Part shown: one piece after another, positions 10,743 to 20,049 of the stretch
How positions within the stretch are numbered: the first letter of the stretch is position 1
Layout of the letters: each line of letters opens with the position of its first letter
Assembly: GCF_000720455.1 (NCBI RefSeq)
Contig: NZ_JOAK01000003.1
Location: forward strand, 556,373-620,372
From: Streptomyces virginiae
GTDB lineage: Bacteria; Actinomycetota; Actinomycetes; Streptomycetales; Streptomycetaceae
Reading direction: 5' to 3'
Length of the DNA stretch: 64,000 bases
The notes under the pieces: generated by a model
Told to the model about the DNA's origin: nothing
The model's input: only the letters and a program-made list of their open reading frames with translations
Databases searched by the model: none
Made by a program: the position numbers and the translations under genes

Positions 10743-11807
10743 TCAGCCGACCACGCCCGCCGACGCACGCTGCCCGGCCCGCGCGAACTCGGCCAGCCCT
10801 TCGGCGAAGCCGACCACGGGGCGCCAGCCGAGCTCCTCGCGAAGCCGCGCCGAGTCGGCGGTGACGTGCCGTACGTCGCCGAGGCGGAACTCACCCGTGA
10901 CCACCGGGTCCGGTCCACCGTGCGCCGCGGCCAGCTCGGCGGCCATCTCGCCGACCGTGTGCGGTTCCCCGCTGCCCGTGTTGTACGCCGCCAGGGCGCC
11001 CGCCGGCCGGGTGCCGACGGCCTCCAGCGCCACCGCGTTCGCCGAGGCCACGTCCCGGACGTGCACGAAGTCGCGACGCTGCGCGCCGTCCTCGAAGACC
11101 CGCGGGGCTTCCCCGCGGGCGAGGGAGGAGCGGAAGAACGACGCCACGCCGGCGTACGGGGTGTCGCGCGGCATGCCCGGCCCGTACACGTTGTGGTAGC
11201 GCAGCGAGACCGCACGACCCCCCACGCACCGGGCCCAGGACGCGGCCAGGTGCTCCTGTGCCAGCTTCGTCGTGGCATACACGTTCCGCGGATCCGTCGG
11301 CGCGTCCTCGCCGACCAGACCCGGCACGAGATCTGCCCCGCAGTCGGGGCAACGGGGCTCGAACCGGCCGGCCCTCAAGTCGTCGATCCGGCGCGGCCCG
11401 GGGCGCACCACCCCGTGCTGCTCGCAGGTGTACCGTCCCTCGCCGTAGACCACCATCGACCCGGCGAGGACCAGCCTCCGGACGCCGGCGGCTGCCATCT
11501 CCGCCAGCAGGACGGCCGTTCCGAGGTCGTTGCAGCCGACGTACTCGGGGGCGTCGGCGAAGTCCTTCCCGAGGCCGACCATCGCCGCCTGGTGGCACAC
11601 GGCGTCCACTGCGCGCAGCGCGGCCCGGACCGCGTCGGCGTCCCGTACGTCGGCGCGGACGAACTCGGCGTCGGGCAGCGGCGGGGTGCCGGGGTGGGCG
11701 GCGGGCAGCAGGGCGTCGAGGACGACTGGCTCGTGCCCGCGGTCCTTGAGGGCGGTGACGATGTGGGAGCCGATGAACCCGGCTCCTCCGGTGACGAGTA
11801 CGCGCAT
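10743..11807 (-). CDS. NAD-dependent nucleotide-sugar epimerase with cysteine-rich insert (dTDP-L-rhamnose 4-epimerase-like)
   Basis: 354 residues of the extended SDR family. The Rossmann motif is VTGGAGFIGSH (residues 5-15), and the catalytic region has a Ser-Met segment (LAGSMVVYGEG) and YATTK for the Tyr-x3-Lys pair. Between them lies an insert with CEQH and RCPDCGADL, four cysteines/histidines that could form a zinc site. Similar inserts occur in WbiB-type dTDP-L-rhamnose 4-epimerases. Start ATG at 11807. It probably supplies a sugar for the adjacent glycosyltransferase locus. Confidence 0.8.
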   Translation of the reverse strand: MRVLVTGGAGFIGSHIVTALKDRGHEPVVLDALLPAAHPGTPPLPDAEFVRADVRDADAVRAALRAVDAVCHQAAMVGLGKDFADAPEYVGCNDLGTAVLLAEMAAAGVRRLVLAGSMVVYGEGRYTCEQHGVVRPGPRRIDDLRAGRFEPRCPDCGADLVPGLVGEDAPTDPRNVYATTKLAQEHLAASWARCVGGRAVSLRYHNVYGPGMPRDTPYAGVASFFRSSLARGEAPRVFEDGAQRRDFVHVRDVASANAVALEAVGTRPAGALAAYNTGSGEPHTVGEMAAELAAAHGGPDPVVTGEFRLGDVRHVTADSARLREELGWRPVVGFAEGLAEFARAGQRASAGVVG

Positions 11808-12583
11808 GCTCCGGACGCTACGCAGTACCGGCCCTCCGGGGCGTCTCCCACACGCGGACGTAAGACTTCCGTCATGGGGGAGCGATCTGCCGCCGACATC
11901 CATGCCGGCGGTGTGGCGGTCGGGTACACAAGGTGCTGCCTCAATGTGATGTCCCGCCACATGCGCGGCCGACCTGCGGGCTCCTACGGTGTGGCCACAC
12001 GGAACGTCCCCGCAGACCCCCCGGAAGTGGTGCACATGATCTCCCCCGCACCGGCTCCGTCCGGCATCACCCCGAAGCCCGAACCCTCGTCACCGCGAAC
12101 ATCGACCGAGACAGCGGTGGCAACCGCGCCGTCCCCGCGCCCAGGGACAGCGACGGGTCGCGTGACCGAGCACTCAACGCCGAAGCCGCCCTGAAAGACG
12201 CGCACCAAACCCACCAGCCACAGGACTCAGCCCAGCGCATCGCCATCGAGAACACAGCCCTCAAGGACGTCCTCCGCCAGCTGGCCCAGGACAACCGCAC
12301 ACTCGAAGACCGCCTCCAAGCTGCCCGCTGCAACACACGCTTCCTGGATCGGCGAGTCTCCCCGCTCAAAGCCCAGCTTCTGGAACGTGACCAAGCCTGA
12401 AGCAGCAGCCACGCCACCCGACGGACTGCCGGGTCAGATCTGACCAGCGACCCTCCGGCCGAGCCGTTCCTGGGACGACGCGGCCTCAAAAACTGCCGGA
12501 GTAGTGCCCAAATGATCTGGCACCCGACCGACCGTGAGGAAAACCCGTTGGCCGTCGGTGTTCCCTGCTGGAACGATCCTCGG
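11808..12583 (+). other. 776-base stretch with one doubtful coiled-coil reading frame
   Basis: No confident gene. Plus-strand codons from ~12110 to 12400 read as a hydrophilic, Ala/Gln/Leu/Arg-rich coiled coil (for example ENTALKDVLRQLAQDN) that ends at 12400. There is no convincing start or ribosome site in front of it. It resembles in style the coiled-coil accessory proteins encoded beside integrases, like the gene at 55246, so it may be the tail of a lost mobile-element gene. The rest shows only intergenic features. Confidence 0.3.
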
Positions 12584-13741
12584 ATGACCGACCACCGTGA
12601 CGCCGTCCTCCGCCTGTGGGGTCGCCGGCTCTATGAGCGTCAGGGCGAGCCACTCGCCTGGGCGGAGGCGGTCCTTGAGGCCACCGGTCGACCGCCGACC
12701 GCCGTCACCGCGGCGATGTCCGGCCGACTCGACGCCCTCGCTGATTCCCCATCGGACCAGGCATGGCTGCTGTTCCGTACGGTCGCCAAGCTGGCCGCGA
12801 ACCTGCGCGGCGACGGCCTCTACGACGCGGACGTCGGCACCCGAATCGGCCCACTGGCCCTGTGGTTGGGCGAGCTCGAACCACCGCTCGCCGGCCCGCT
12901 CCGGGACGCACTCGGCCACCCGCCGGACGGGCCCACATCCCTCGTCACCGTCCACGCCGCCGAGCTGAGCGGGAACCGCACGATCCGGCTGCGGGCGATC
13001 GACGCCCTGCTGGAGTGGGCCGAGCTCGGCCATCCGCAGGCCCGGGCGGCCCTGTCAGAGGTCGCCTCCGACCACCGGACGCAGGATGTCACCGTCTGGA
13101 CCAAGGCACTCAACCGGATCGCCCTGTTCGGCGACGCGAGCGTCGAACCGGGCCTCCTGCGCGCACTCGCCGACACCGGGCACCGCGGGGTGCGGTGGTC
13201 GGCGCTCGCCTGTGCCGAACTCGGCTTCCGCCGGGCCGTTCCGCTGATCACCGCCCTGCTGGAGCATCCCGATCCGATGGTCCGCGAAGGTGCCTGCGAG
13301 GCGCTCGGCCTCTTTGAGGAACCGGCCGCCGTGCCCGCCCTGACAGCCCGGCTGAACGACGAGACCAACTGGGTACGCAGCAAGGCCGCCCTGGCGCTCG
13401 GCCAAATCGGCGGCGACCGGGCACTCGCCGCGCTCTGGCAGGCCATGATGGAACGCCGGAACCCGAAGGCCAGCCATCTCGCCTCAGCGATCGCTGCCTT
13501 CGGCCCGCCGGTGGTGGACGACCTGATCGCCCTCACCACCGATCCCGACCCGGACCTCCGAGCACTGGCCTGCCGCGCTCTCGGCTCCACCGCGGACGAC
13601 CGGGCCCTGCCGGCACTGGAACACCTCGCCGCCCACGACCTCGCCAGAACCACCCTCGGCGGCCTCGTGGCAACCGCCGCCAAGCAGGGACTGCGGACCG
13701 CGCACCGCATTCGCGCGCGCACCACATCGACATCGACCTGA
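12584..13741 (+). CDS. HEAT-repeat protein
   Basis: 385 residues from the ATG at 12584; an in-frame ATG at 12512 is possible, and neither has a strong ribosome site. Residues ~195-370 are a chain of HEAT/PBS-lyase-like helical repeats (DPMVREGACEALGLFEEPAAVPAL and neighbours, each ~31 residues with Asp/Arg/Ala-Leu spacing). The N-terminal ~180 residues are helical without a recognised domain. It is probably a protein-interaction scaffold; role unknown. It lies alone before a decayed frame and the DUF4157 gene. Confidence 0.7.
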   Translation: MTDHRDAVLRLWGRRLYERQGEPLAWAEAVLEATGRPPTAVTAAMSGRLDALADSPSDQAWLLFRTVAKLAANLRGDGLYDADVGTRIGPLALWLGELEPPLAGPLRDALGHPPDGPTSLVTVHAAELSGNRTIRLRAIDALLEWAELGHPQARAALSEVASDHRTQDVTVWTKALNRIALFGDASVEPGLLRALADTGHRGVRWSALACAELGFRRAVPLITALLEHPDPMVREGACEALGLFEEPAAVPALTARLNDETNWVRSKAALALGQIGGDRALAALWQAMMERRNPKASHLASAIAAFGPPVVDDLIALTTDPDPDLRALACRALGSTADDRALPALEHLAAHDLARTTLGGLVATAAKQGLRTAHRIRARTTSTST

Positions 13742-13778
13742 GCTCGACGCTCGTCTCGACCACGGTGAGGAGGACGGC

Positions 13779-14111
13779 GTGTTGTGGGGGCGGTGCGTCG
13801 AGGCCGAGGGCCTGTTCATGGACCCGCCTCCGCTGCCGCGAGAGGTCCCGACGCTGTGCGGCTGCCCGCGCGAGAGCCTGCTGGTCCAGGCCGTGGCGGA
13901 CAGCGCCGAACCGGTGGGGCTGCTGGGGGACGGAATGCTCTCGATCGAGCCTGTGGATACCTCTCGCCGACAAGCCGGCCCCGCAGACCATCCAGACGGG
14001 GTACGGCGACGTGGTGTCGGTGCGGCTGGTGATCCGTGAGGCGGCGGGGCTCACCCCGGGCCGTCATGTGGCGCCGGCGCTGGTGGAGGTCGAGTTCTTC
14101 AGGAGGAACCG
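13779..14111 (+). pseudogene. Frameshifted gene of unknown function upstream of the DUF4157 gene
   Basis: A GTG at 13779 follows GAGGAGGAC and opens a frame with strong third-position G/C (LLVQAVADSAEPVGLLGD) until about 13960. From there a second frame carries the coding-like signal (YGDVVSVRLVIREAAG, then GRHVAPALVEVEFF) to about 14111. The two halves make sense as one ~110-residue protein broken by a single frameshift. I do not recognise the family. Its position 150 bp before an eCIS-type cargo gene makes a shared history possible. Confidence 0.4.
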
Positions 14112-14258
14112 AGACTGCCCTCACGGCCGGTCGAGTCTGCCCTCGGATACCTGGCGTCCGCGGGGTCGCCCGGCGTATCCAGGACAAGGACGTACGCGAG
14201 ACGTACGCAGGACGCAGGCATCACGTTCGGCTCCGATTCTCCGACGAAGGAAGCGCCA

Positions 14259-15617
14259 GTGCAGGACCACGCGAAGGTCAGGTCGAACGCCACCGAGGAC
14301 GCCCGGTCGACGGCCCGCAGGCCGGTCACCGCACCACCCGCACAGGCCTCCGGGCTCCTCGGGCTGCAGGCGACGGTGGGGAACGCGGTGGTCGTCCAGC
14401 GTCTGAAGCAGCAGCCGCACCGGCACGGTGCGGGGTGCGGCCACGAGGCGGAGGAGGCGCCGGTCCAGCGCTCGGCCGTCCACGACGTGGTGCGGGCCGG
14501 CGGCAGGCCGCTGGACGGCAGCACGCGCGCGGACATGGAGAGCCGGCTGGGCGCCGACTTCTCCGACGTCCGCATCCACGACGACAGCGCGGCGAAGGCA
14601 TCGGCGGCCGAGGTGGGCGCTCGGGCGTACACCACTGGGAACCACGTGGTGATCGGGGAGGGCGGCGCCGACAAGCTCACGCTCGCCCACGAACTCACCC
14701 ACGTGATCCAGCAGCGCCAGGGCCCCGTGGCGGGTACGGACAACGGAGCGGGCCTGCGGGTCTCCGACCCCTCCGACCGCTTCGAGCGGGAGGCGGAGAG
14801 CAACGCGCGCCGCGCCATGAGCGGGGCGGCGCCGAGGACCGAGCAGCACGCACAGGAGGCGATCCGGGCCGACCAGGGGGCGGCCCAGGAGTCGGTCCAG
14901 CGCTGGGCGGCCCAGGCCGGCCCGAACCAGCAGCCCATGACGGTCTCGGCGAACGGCGTCTTCGCCGTCCCGAGCGACGACGCCACGTCGATCTGGATCC
15001 GCGTCAGCGCGCCCGCGGGGTCCTACTCCCCGGCCCTGCGCCCGACAAGCACGGCGCAGCAGGCCCTGTTCGGCGGCACGGAGCTGTACCAGGAGCACGA
15101 GCTGGCGCGGAGCATCCTGGACGACTGCCTCCACACGGCGGAGGAGATCATGCACAACGCCGTCGGAGAGCTGGCCGACGGCGCGAACAGCAACGTCCGT
15201 ACGAGCGCCGGGCTCAAGGCCTTCGGCATGTCGGACGAGCAGAACCGCGACCGCGCAGGCGACTTCCAGGGGGCGACGGACCGCGACGCCAGCCCGGTGG
15301 TGGGACAGTCCTACCTGATGCTCGCCATGAACCCCGGGGAGCAGATCATGTCGCAGTACCACGCCGCAGCGGTGGTGGGCATGGACGGCCAGGACACGGT
15401 GACGATGGAGGCCTTCGCCGGAAGCGGCCAGACGTCCGCGAACCCGATGACGTACACGATCGGCACGGTGGCCTCCTTCCACGACTACTGGACGGGCGCG
15501 TACTACACCCCGAACCACCCGGGGGTCACCATGAAGACGGTGGTCCTCGTCAAGCGCGGCAAGGGCCGCCGGGTGACGGCGGGCTCAGAACAGCCGGCCA
15601 ACCCGAACGTCGCCTAG
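14259..15617 (+). CDS. eCIS-type DUF4157 protein with C-terminal putative Cys/His effector domain
   Basis: 452 residues; GTG start after GAAGGAA. Residues ~30-50 read LLGLQATVGNAVVVQRL, a segment seen in front of eCIS-linked proteins. Residues ~84-155 are the DUF4157 (eCIS core) domain with the metalloprotease-like motif HELTH at 144-148. Residues ~220-435 form a separate domain without obvious relatives. Its conserved-looking Cys290 (DDCLHTAEE), His368 (SQYHAAAVV) and Glu384 (MEAFAG) have the order of papain-like or transglutaminase-like triads. DUF4157 proteins are cargo or toxins of extracellular contractile injection systems; no sheath, tube or baseplate gene lies in this window. A MITE begins at the stop codon. 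Confidence 0.8.
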   Translation: MQDHAKVRSNATEDARSTARRPVTAPPAQASGLLGLQATVGNAVVVQRLKQQPHRHGAGCGHEAEEAPVQRSAVHDVVRAGGRPLDGSTRADMESRLGADFSDVRIHDDSAAKASAAEVGARAYTTGNHVVIGEGGADKLTLAHELTHVIQQRQGPVAGTDNGAGLRVSDPSDRFEREAESNARRAMSGAAPRTEQHAQEAIRADQGAAQESVQRWAAQAGPNQQPMTVSANGVFAVPSDDATSIWIRVSAPAGSYSPALRPTSTAQQALFGGTELYQEHELARSILDDCLHTAEEIMHNAVGELADGANSNVRTSAGLKAFGMSDEQNRDRAGDFQGATDRDASPVVGQSYLMLAMNPGEQIMSQYHAAAVVGMDGQDTVTMEAFAGSGQTSANPMTYTIGTVASFHDYWTGAYYTPNHPGVTMKTVVLVKRGKGRRVTAGSEQPANPNVA

Positions 15618-15779
15618 GGCGTGTCTTTCGGATGTTGTCGGCCGAGCCCCCGTTGTCCGGTGCCGTGCCCCGCAAGGCGGAGGAGCTCCCCGCGCACTGG
15701 ACAACGCGGGAGCCCCGACAACGCGGCGAGGCGCGGTGCCGGGCAGCGCGGGCCCGGCAAGATCCGAAAGACACGACCC
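15617..15779. mobile_element. Foldback MITE (163 bp)
   Basis: Terminal inverted repeats GGGCGTGTCTTTCGGAT (15617-15633) and ATCCGAAAGACACGACCC (15762-15779) differ by one indel. The interior is also an imperfect palindrome: GTTGTCGG...GTTGTCC on the left pairs with GGACAAC...CCGACAAC on the right. The whole element can therefore fold into one long hairpin. There is no reading frame inside. The ends resemble IS5-group IS termini. The last G of the DUF4157 stop codon is the first base of the element. It may act as a terminator too. Confidence 0.75.
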
Positions 15780-15876
15780 AGGCTGAGTGCCTGACGCTGT
15801 CGGGGATCTCGGCGATGACGGTCGGCCATGCCCTCGACATCTCAGTCTCCAAGATCCCCCACCTCGGCACCCGCGA

Positions 15877-16887
15877 TCAGCTCGGCGTCTCCTCGCGGCG
15901 TCCCATAGCGGCCGCATCGGGTACGAGGAGCAGCTTGCCGGTGGTACGCCGAGCCTCCAGATCGCTGTGGGCCTGTGCGGCCTCGGACAATGCGTAGCGG
16001 CCCGTTACGGCGACCTCAAGCGCCTTGGAGCGCACCCACTCGAACACATCGGCGGCCCGTCGGAGCAATTCGGACCGATCGGCGATGAAGTCCCCGAGGC
16101 TGGGCCGGATCAGGGTCAGCGAACCGCCGTGGGCGAGCCGAATCGGATCAAACGGCGGCACGGCACCACTTGCCGCGCCGAAGAGCACGAGGTGGCCGCG
16201 GGTTCGCAGGCTGGCGAGGCTGGCATCGAAGGTGTGCGCGCCGACGCCGTCGAAGACAACCGGCAGTCCCTGACCGCCGTTGAGCCGCCTCACCTCGGCT
16301 GCGAGATCGTCGACTGCGGAGGAAAGGATCACCTCAGCGGCCCCGGCACGCTTCGCCAGCCCGGCCTTCGCCGCGGTCGACGTCGTGCCGATCACCCTGC
16401 CGCCGAGATGGGTGATGAGCTGGGTCAGCAGCAGCCCCATGCCGCCGGCAGCCGCATGCACCAGCACCGTGTCGCCCCCCTGAACCGGGTAGGCGTCCTT
16501 GACGAGATAGTGCGCGGTCATGCCTTGGAGGAGCACGGCGGCGGCGGTCTCGAAGCCGATGTCGTCGGGCAGCGGCACCAGCCGGGAGGAGTCCACGACG
16601 GCCCGCTCGGCATACGTGCCGGGAATCTCCACCCAACCGACCCGGTCCCCGACTGCGACGTCAGCGACACCCGGTCCGACTTCGACGACCGTGCCGGCGC
16701 CCTCAGCGCCCGGGGTGAAGGGCAGCGGGAGGCTGTACCGGCCTTCGCGGTGGTAGACGTCGAGGAAGTTGACCCCGGATGCGGCGACCTCCACGACCGC
16801 CTCGCCCGGCCCCGGCCGCGGCTGGTCCACCTCGGCCTCCTGCAGCACCTCGGGACCGCCCACTTCGTACACCTGAATCGCTCGCAT
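15877..16887 (-). CDS. Zinc-independent quinone oxidoreductase (MDR superfamily)
   Basis: 336 residues; ATG at 16887 preceded by GGAGGG. GroES-like N-terminal half (PGPGEAVVEVAASGVNFLDVYHREG) and a Rossmann half with VLVHAAAGGMGLLLTQL (~residues 142-158) for NADPH. VVFDGVGAHTFDASL and the C-terminal LEARRTTGKLLL fit NADPH:quinone reductase (QOR, zeta-crystallin-like) proteins, which lack zinc ligands. It would reduce quinones or enals using NADPH. Stands alone on the minus strand next to the MITE. Confidence 0.85.
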   Translation of the reverse strand: MRAIQVYEVGGPEVLQEAEVDQPRPGPGEAVVEVAASGVNFLDVYHREGRYSLPLPFTPGAEGAGTVVEVGPGVADVAVGDRVGWVEIPGTYAERAVVDSSRLVPLPDDIGFETAAAVLLQGMTAHYLVKDAYPVQGGDTVLVHAAAGGMGLLLTQLITHLGGRVIGTTSTAAKAGLAKRAGAAEVILSSAVDDLAAEVRRLNGGQGLPVVFDGVGAHTFDASLASLRTRGHLVLFGAASGAVPPFDPIRLAHGGSLTLIRPSLGDFIADRSELLRRAADVFEWVRSKALEVAVTGRYALSEAAQAHSDLEARRTTGKLLLVPDAAAMGRREETPS

Positions 16888-17436
16888 GGCCCTCCAGTCA
16901 ACGGCTCTCATCCCCCACCAACCCCGTTGATGGCGATCCGATTCCCGGCAAGCACACCAGCCCGCCGCGCCCGCCGAGAGCTGGGACGCCTGCTTCGCAC
17001 CCGGGTCCGGGACAGGAGACCGAGGCCGTCAAGGGTCGACGAATGCACCACCCGCCACTTCCGCACCGCCGTACGGCACCGTCCACATCGCCGACATGTT
17101 CCGCCTCGTACGCGGCACCGGGCACATCCTCACCGTGCCAGACGTCCTGCACCTCTCCGCGATGGACCTCACTGCCCGCCACCCGAGCGGCCTGGTACGA
17201 GTTGACGCTGCAATGCGTCCCCGGGGATACAGGCTCGACGACCCCACGAACTGCCGGGTGACGCCGGGGCGCGGGCCTTCCGTGCCGGCGCTCACGCCCG
17301 CGCCCGGGTATCCGGGCACGCTCTGCGGGAACGGCTGGGCTTCCCGGTCCAGCGGGAGGGGCACGTGTTCCCACCACGGGGGGATCGCGCGATGACGGGT
17401 CCCGGAACGTGCGGCACCGGAAGGGAGCCGTGCTGA
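16888..17436. other. 549-base gap with one possible gene fragment
   Basis: A plus-strand stretch of about 17070-17230 has coding-like third positions (TVHIADMFRLVRGTG, then ILTVPDVLHLSAMDL) but no start with a ribosome site, and it loses coding character before its stop. I do not recognise it. No hairpin or other repeat stands out in the remainder. It is most likely a gene remnant between the quinone reductase and the phosphoketolase terminus. Confidence 0.3.
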
Positions 17437-19806
17437 TCAGTACGGCCAGGACCAGTCCGCGACCTCCGGCAGGTCGGTGCCGTGCTCGCGGATCCAGGCG
17501 TGGTGGCGGATGCGCTGGTCGGCCATGGACTGGCGCAGTCCCTCGGCGCGACCCGCGAGGCCGGGTACGCGGTCGATGACGTCCATGACGAGCCGGTAGC
17601 GGTCCATGTCGTTGCGCACGACCATGTCGAAGGGGGTGGTCGTGGTGCCGGACTCCTTGTAGCCGCGGACGTGCAGCTGGGGGTGGCCGGTCCGGCGGTA
17701 GGCGAGTCGGTGGATGAGCCACGGGTAGCCGTGGTACGCGAAGATGACCGGCTTGTCGGTGGTGAAGAGCGCGTCGTACTCGGGGGTCGTCATGCCGTGG
17801 GGGTGTTCCTCGTGGGGCATGAGCCGGGCCATGTCGACGACATTGACGACGCGGACGGCCAGCGAGGGGAGGTGCTCGCGGAGCAGGGCCGCTGCGGCCA
17901 GCACTTCCATGGTGGGTACGTCGCCGGCGCAGGCGAGTACGACGTCGGGTTCGCGGGAGCCGTGGTCGGTGCCCGCCCACTCCCAGATGCCGGCGCCGCG
18001 CGTCACGTGGGTGCGGGCCGCGTCGATGGGCAGCCAGTCGAAGGTGGGCTGTTTGCCGGCGACGATCACATTGACCTGGTCGCGGCTGCGCAGGGCGTGG
18101 TCGGCCACGGCGAGCAGGGTGTTGGCGTCCGGCGGCAGGTAGACCCGTACGACCTCGGGGCTCTTGTTGAGGACGTGGTCCACGAATCCGGGGTCCTGGT
18201 GCGAGAAGCCGTTGTTGTCCTGGCGCCAGACGTGCGAGGTGAGCAGGTAGTTCAGGGAGGCGATGGGCGCTCGCCAGGACAGTTCGCGCGAGGTCTTCAG
18301 CCACTTGATGTGCTGGGCGACCATGGAGCCGACGATGTGGGCGAAGGCCTCGTAGGTGGAGAAGAGACCGTGGCGGCCGGTGAGGAGGTAGCCCTCCAGC
18401 CAGCCCTGGCAGACGTGTTCGGAGAGGATCTCCATGACCCGGCCGTCGCGGGACAGGTTCCGGTCGGTGGCCTCCGTGATGCCCTGCCAGGCCTTGCCGG
18501 TGGCTTCGTACAGGTCGTCCAGCCGGTTGGAGGCGGTCTCGTCCGGACCGACGACCCTGAAGTCCCGGCGCTCAGCCGTGTCCCGCATGATCTGCGTGAG
18601 GAAGCGGCCGAGGACGCGGGTCGGTTCGTGGAGGGTGCGGCCGGGCTTGTCGACGGGGACGGCGTGCTGGTCGAGCGCGGGCAGCGGGAGCGGCCGCAGG
18701 AGGCGGCCCCCGTTCGCGTACGGCACGGCGCCCAAGCGGTGCTCGCCGTCCGGCACGCAGGCCAGGACCTGGGCCGTCGGTCGGCCGTCGGCGTCGAAGA
18801 GTTCCGCCGGCCGGTACGAGCGCAGCCAGTCCTCCAGCTGTTTCAGGTGCGCGGGGTTCTCGCGCACCCCGGCGAGCGGGACCTGGTGGGCACGCCACGT
18901 GCCCTCGACGGGATCGCCGTCGACGTTCGCCGGCCCGGTCCAGCCCTTGGGCGTGCGCAGGACGATCATCGGCCAGCGTGCGTACTTCCGGCCGGGGTCG
19001 GTGCCCGCCGTCCGTGCCTCTTGCTGGATGAGGGCGATGCGGTCCAGGGCGTGGTCCATCGCGCGGGCCATGGCGTGGTGCACCTGGGCGGGGTCGCTGC
19101 CGGTCACGTACAGCGGGTCGTGGCCGTAGCCGCGCAGCAGCGCGTCGAGCTCGTCCTCGGGGATCCGGGACAGGACGGTCGGGTTGGCGATCTTGTAGCC
19201 GTTCAGGTGCAGGATCGGCAGGACCGCGCCGTCGTGCACCGGGTCGAGGAACTTGTTCGAATGCCAGGACGCGGCGAGCGGACCGGTCTCGGCCTCGCCG
19301 TCGCCGATGACGCAGGCGACCAGCAGGCCGGGGTGGTCGAAGGCGGCTCCGTAGGCGTGGGAGAGGGCATAACCCAGCTCCCCGCCCTCGTGGACGGAAC
19401 CGGGGGTCTCCGGCGCCACATGGCTCGGCACCCCGCCGGGGAAGGAGAACTGCCGGAACAGCTTGGCCATGCCGTCGGCGTCGCGGCTGACGTCCGGATA
19501 CGTCTCGCTGTATGTCCCTTCCAGCCAGGAGTTGGCCAGGACGGCGGGACCTCCGTGGCCCGGACCCCAGACGCACAGGGCCTCCAGCGCACGCTCCTTG
19601 ACCACGCGGTTGAGGTGGGTGTGCACCAGGTTGAGGCCGGGGGAGGTGCCCCAGTGGCCGAGCAGTCGCGGCTTGATGTGCTCCGGGCGCAGCGGTTGGG
19701 CCAAAAGGGGGTTGCCCATGAGGTAGATCTGGCCGACGGCCAGGTAGTTGGCGGCGCGCCAGTGGGCGTCCAGCTGCGAGATCGAGTGCGCGGTCAACGC
19801 GGTCAT
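17437..19806 (-). CDS. xfp: Xylulose-5-phosphate/fructose-6-phosphate phosphoketolase
   Basis: 789 residues, the normal length for Xfp. The ATG at 19806 follows AGGAGCGGAC. The N-terminal thiamine-diphosphate domain includes [21 protein letters not shown] and the cofactor motif [11 protein letters not shown]. Later domains carry [15 protein letters not shown] and [15 protein letters not shown], typical of the family. It cleaves xylulose 5-phosphate with phosphate into acetyl phosphate and glyceraldehyde 3-phosphate, giving acetyl-P/ATP without oxygen. A DosR-like palindrome at 19910 lies between it and the divergent stress-protein gene, so hypoxic induction is likely. Confidence 0.95.
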   Translation of the reverse strand: MTALTAHSISQLDAHWRAANYLAVGQIYLMGNPLLAQPLRPEHIKPRLLGHWGTSPGLNLVHTHLNRVVKERALEALCVWGPGHGGPAVLANSWLEGTYSETYPDVSRDADGMAKLFRQFSFPGGVPSHVAPETPGSVHEGGELGYALSHAYGAAFDHPGLLVACVIGDGEAETGPLAASWHSNKFLDPVHDGAVLPILHLNGYKIANPTVLSRIPEDELDALLRGYGHDPLYVTGSDPAQVHHAMARAMDHALDRIALIQQEARTAGTDPGRKYARWPMIVLRTPKGWTGPANVDGDPVEGTWRAHQVPLAGVRENPAHLKQLEDWLRSYRPAELFDADGRPTAQVLACVPDGEHRLGAVPYANGGRLLRPLPLPALDQHAVPVDKPGRTLHEPTRVLGRFLTQIMRDTAERRDFRVVGPDETASNRLDDLYEATGKAWQGITEATDRNLSRDGRVMEILSEHVCQGWLEGYLLTGRHGLFSTYEAFAHIVGSMVAQHIKWLKTSRELSWRAPIASLNYLLTSHVWRQDNNGFSHQDPGFVDHVLNKSPEVVRVYLPPDANTLLAVADHALRSRDQVNVIVAGKQPTFDWLPIDAARTHVTRGAGIWEWAGTDHGSREPDVVLACAGDVPTMEVLAAAALLREHLPSLAVRVVNVVDMARLMPHEEHPHGMTTPEYDALFTTDKPVIFAYHGYPWLIHRLAYRRTGHPQLHVRGYKESGTTTTPFDMVVRNDMDRYRLVMDVIDRVPGLAGRAEGLRQSMADQRIRHHAWIREHGTDLPEVADWSWPY

Positions 19807-19909
19807 GTCCGCTCCTGCGTCTGAGGGTCCGGGACGTTCGTCGACTGGGCCGATACCGACACCCTGCCCCTGCCGTGGTGCGGCCGCGAGAGGAGGACCG
19901 GCCCTCGAG

Positions 19910-19927
19910 AAGGGACCGTTGGCCCTT
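19910..19927. promoter_or_regulatory. Predicted DevR/DosR-type box between phosphoketolase and USP genes
   Basis: AAGGGACCGTTGGCCCTT, a palindrome of two 7-8-base arms around a 3-base centre. It resembles the mycobacterial DosR box (GGGACT-N4-AGTCCC). It sits 104 bp before the phosphoketolase start and 123 bp before the stress-protein start, so it could serve both. Confidence 0.6.
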
Positions 19928-20049
19928 CTGCGCCCCTGCCCGGCACGAGCAAGGTGAATCCCGGTGGCGCCGGTCCTTCCCCCGGCCGGTGCCGCCCATC
20001 CCCGCCGGCCGACCCCGATGCCTCTCGCATCAGTACGGAGGACAGACCT

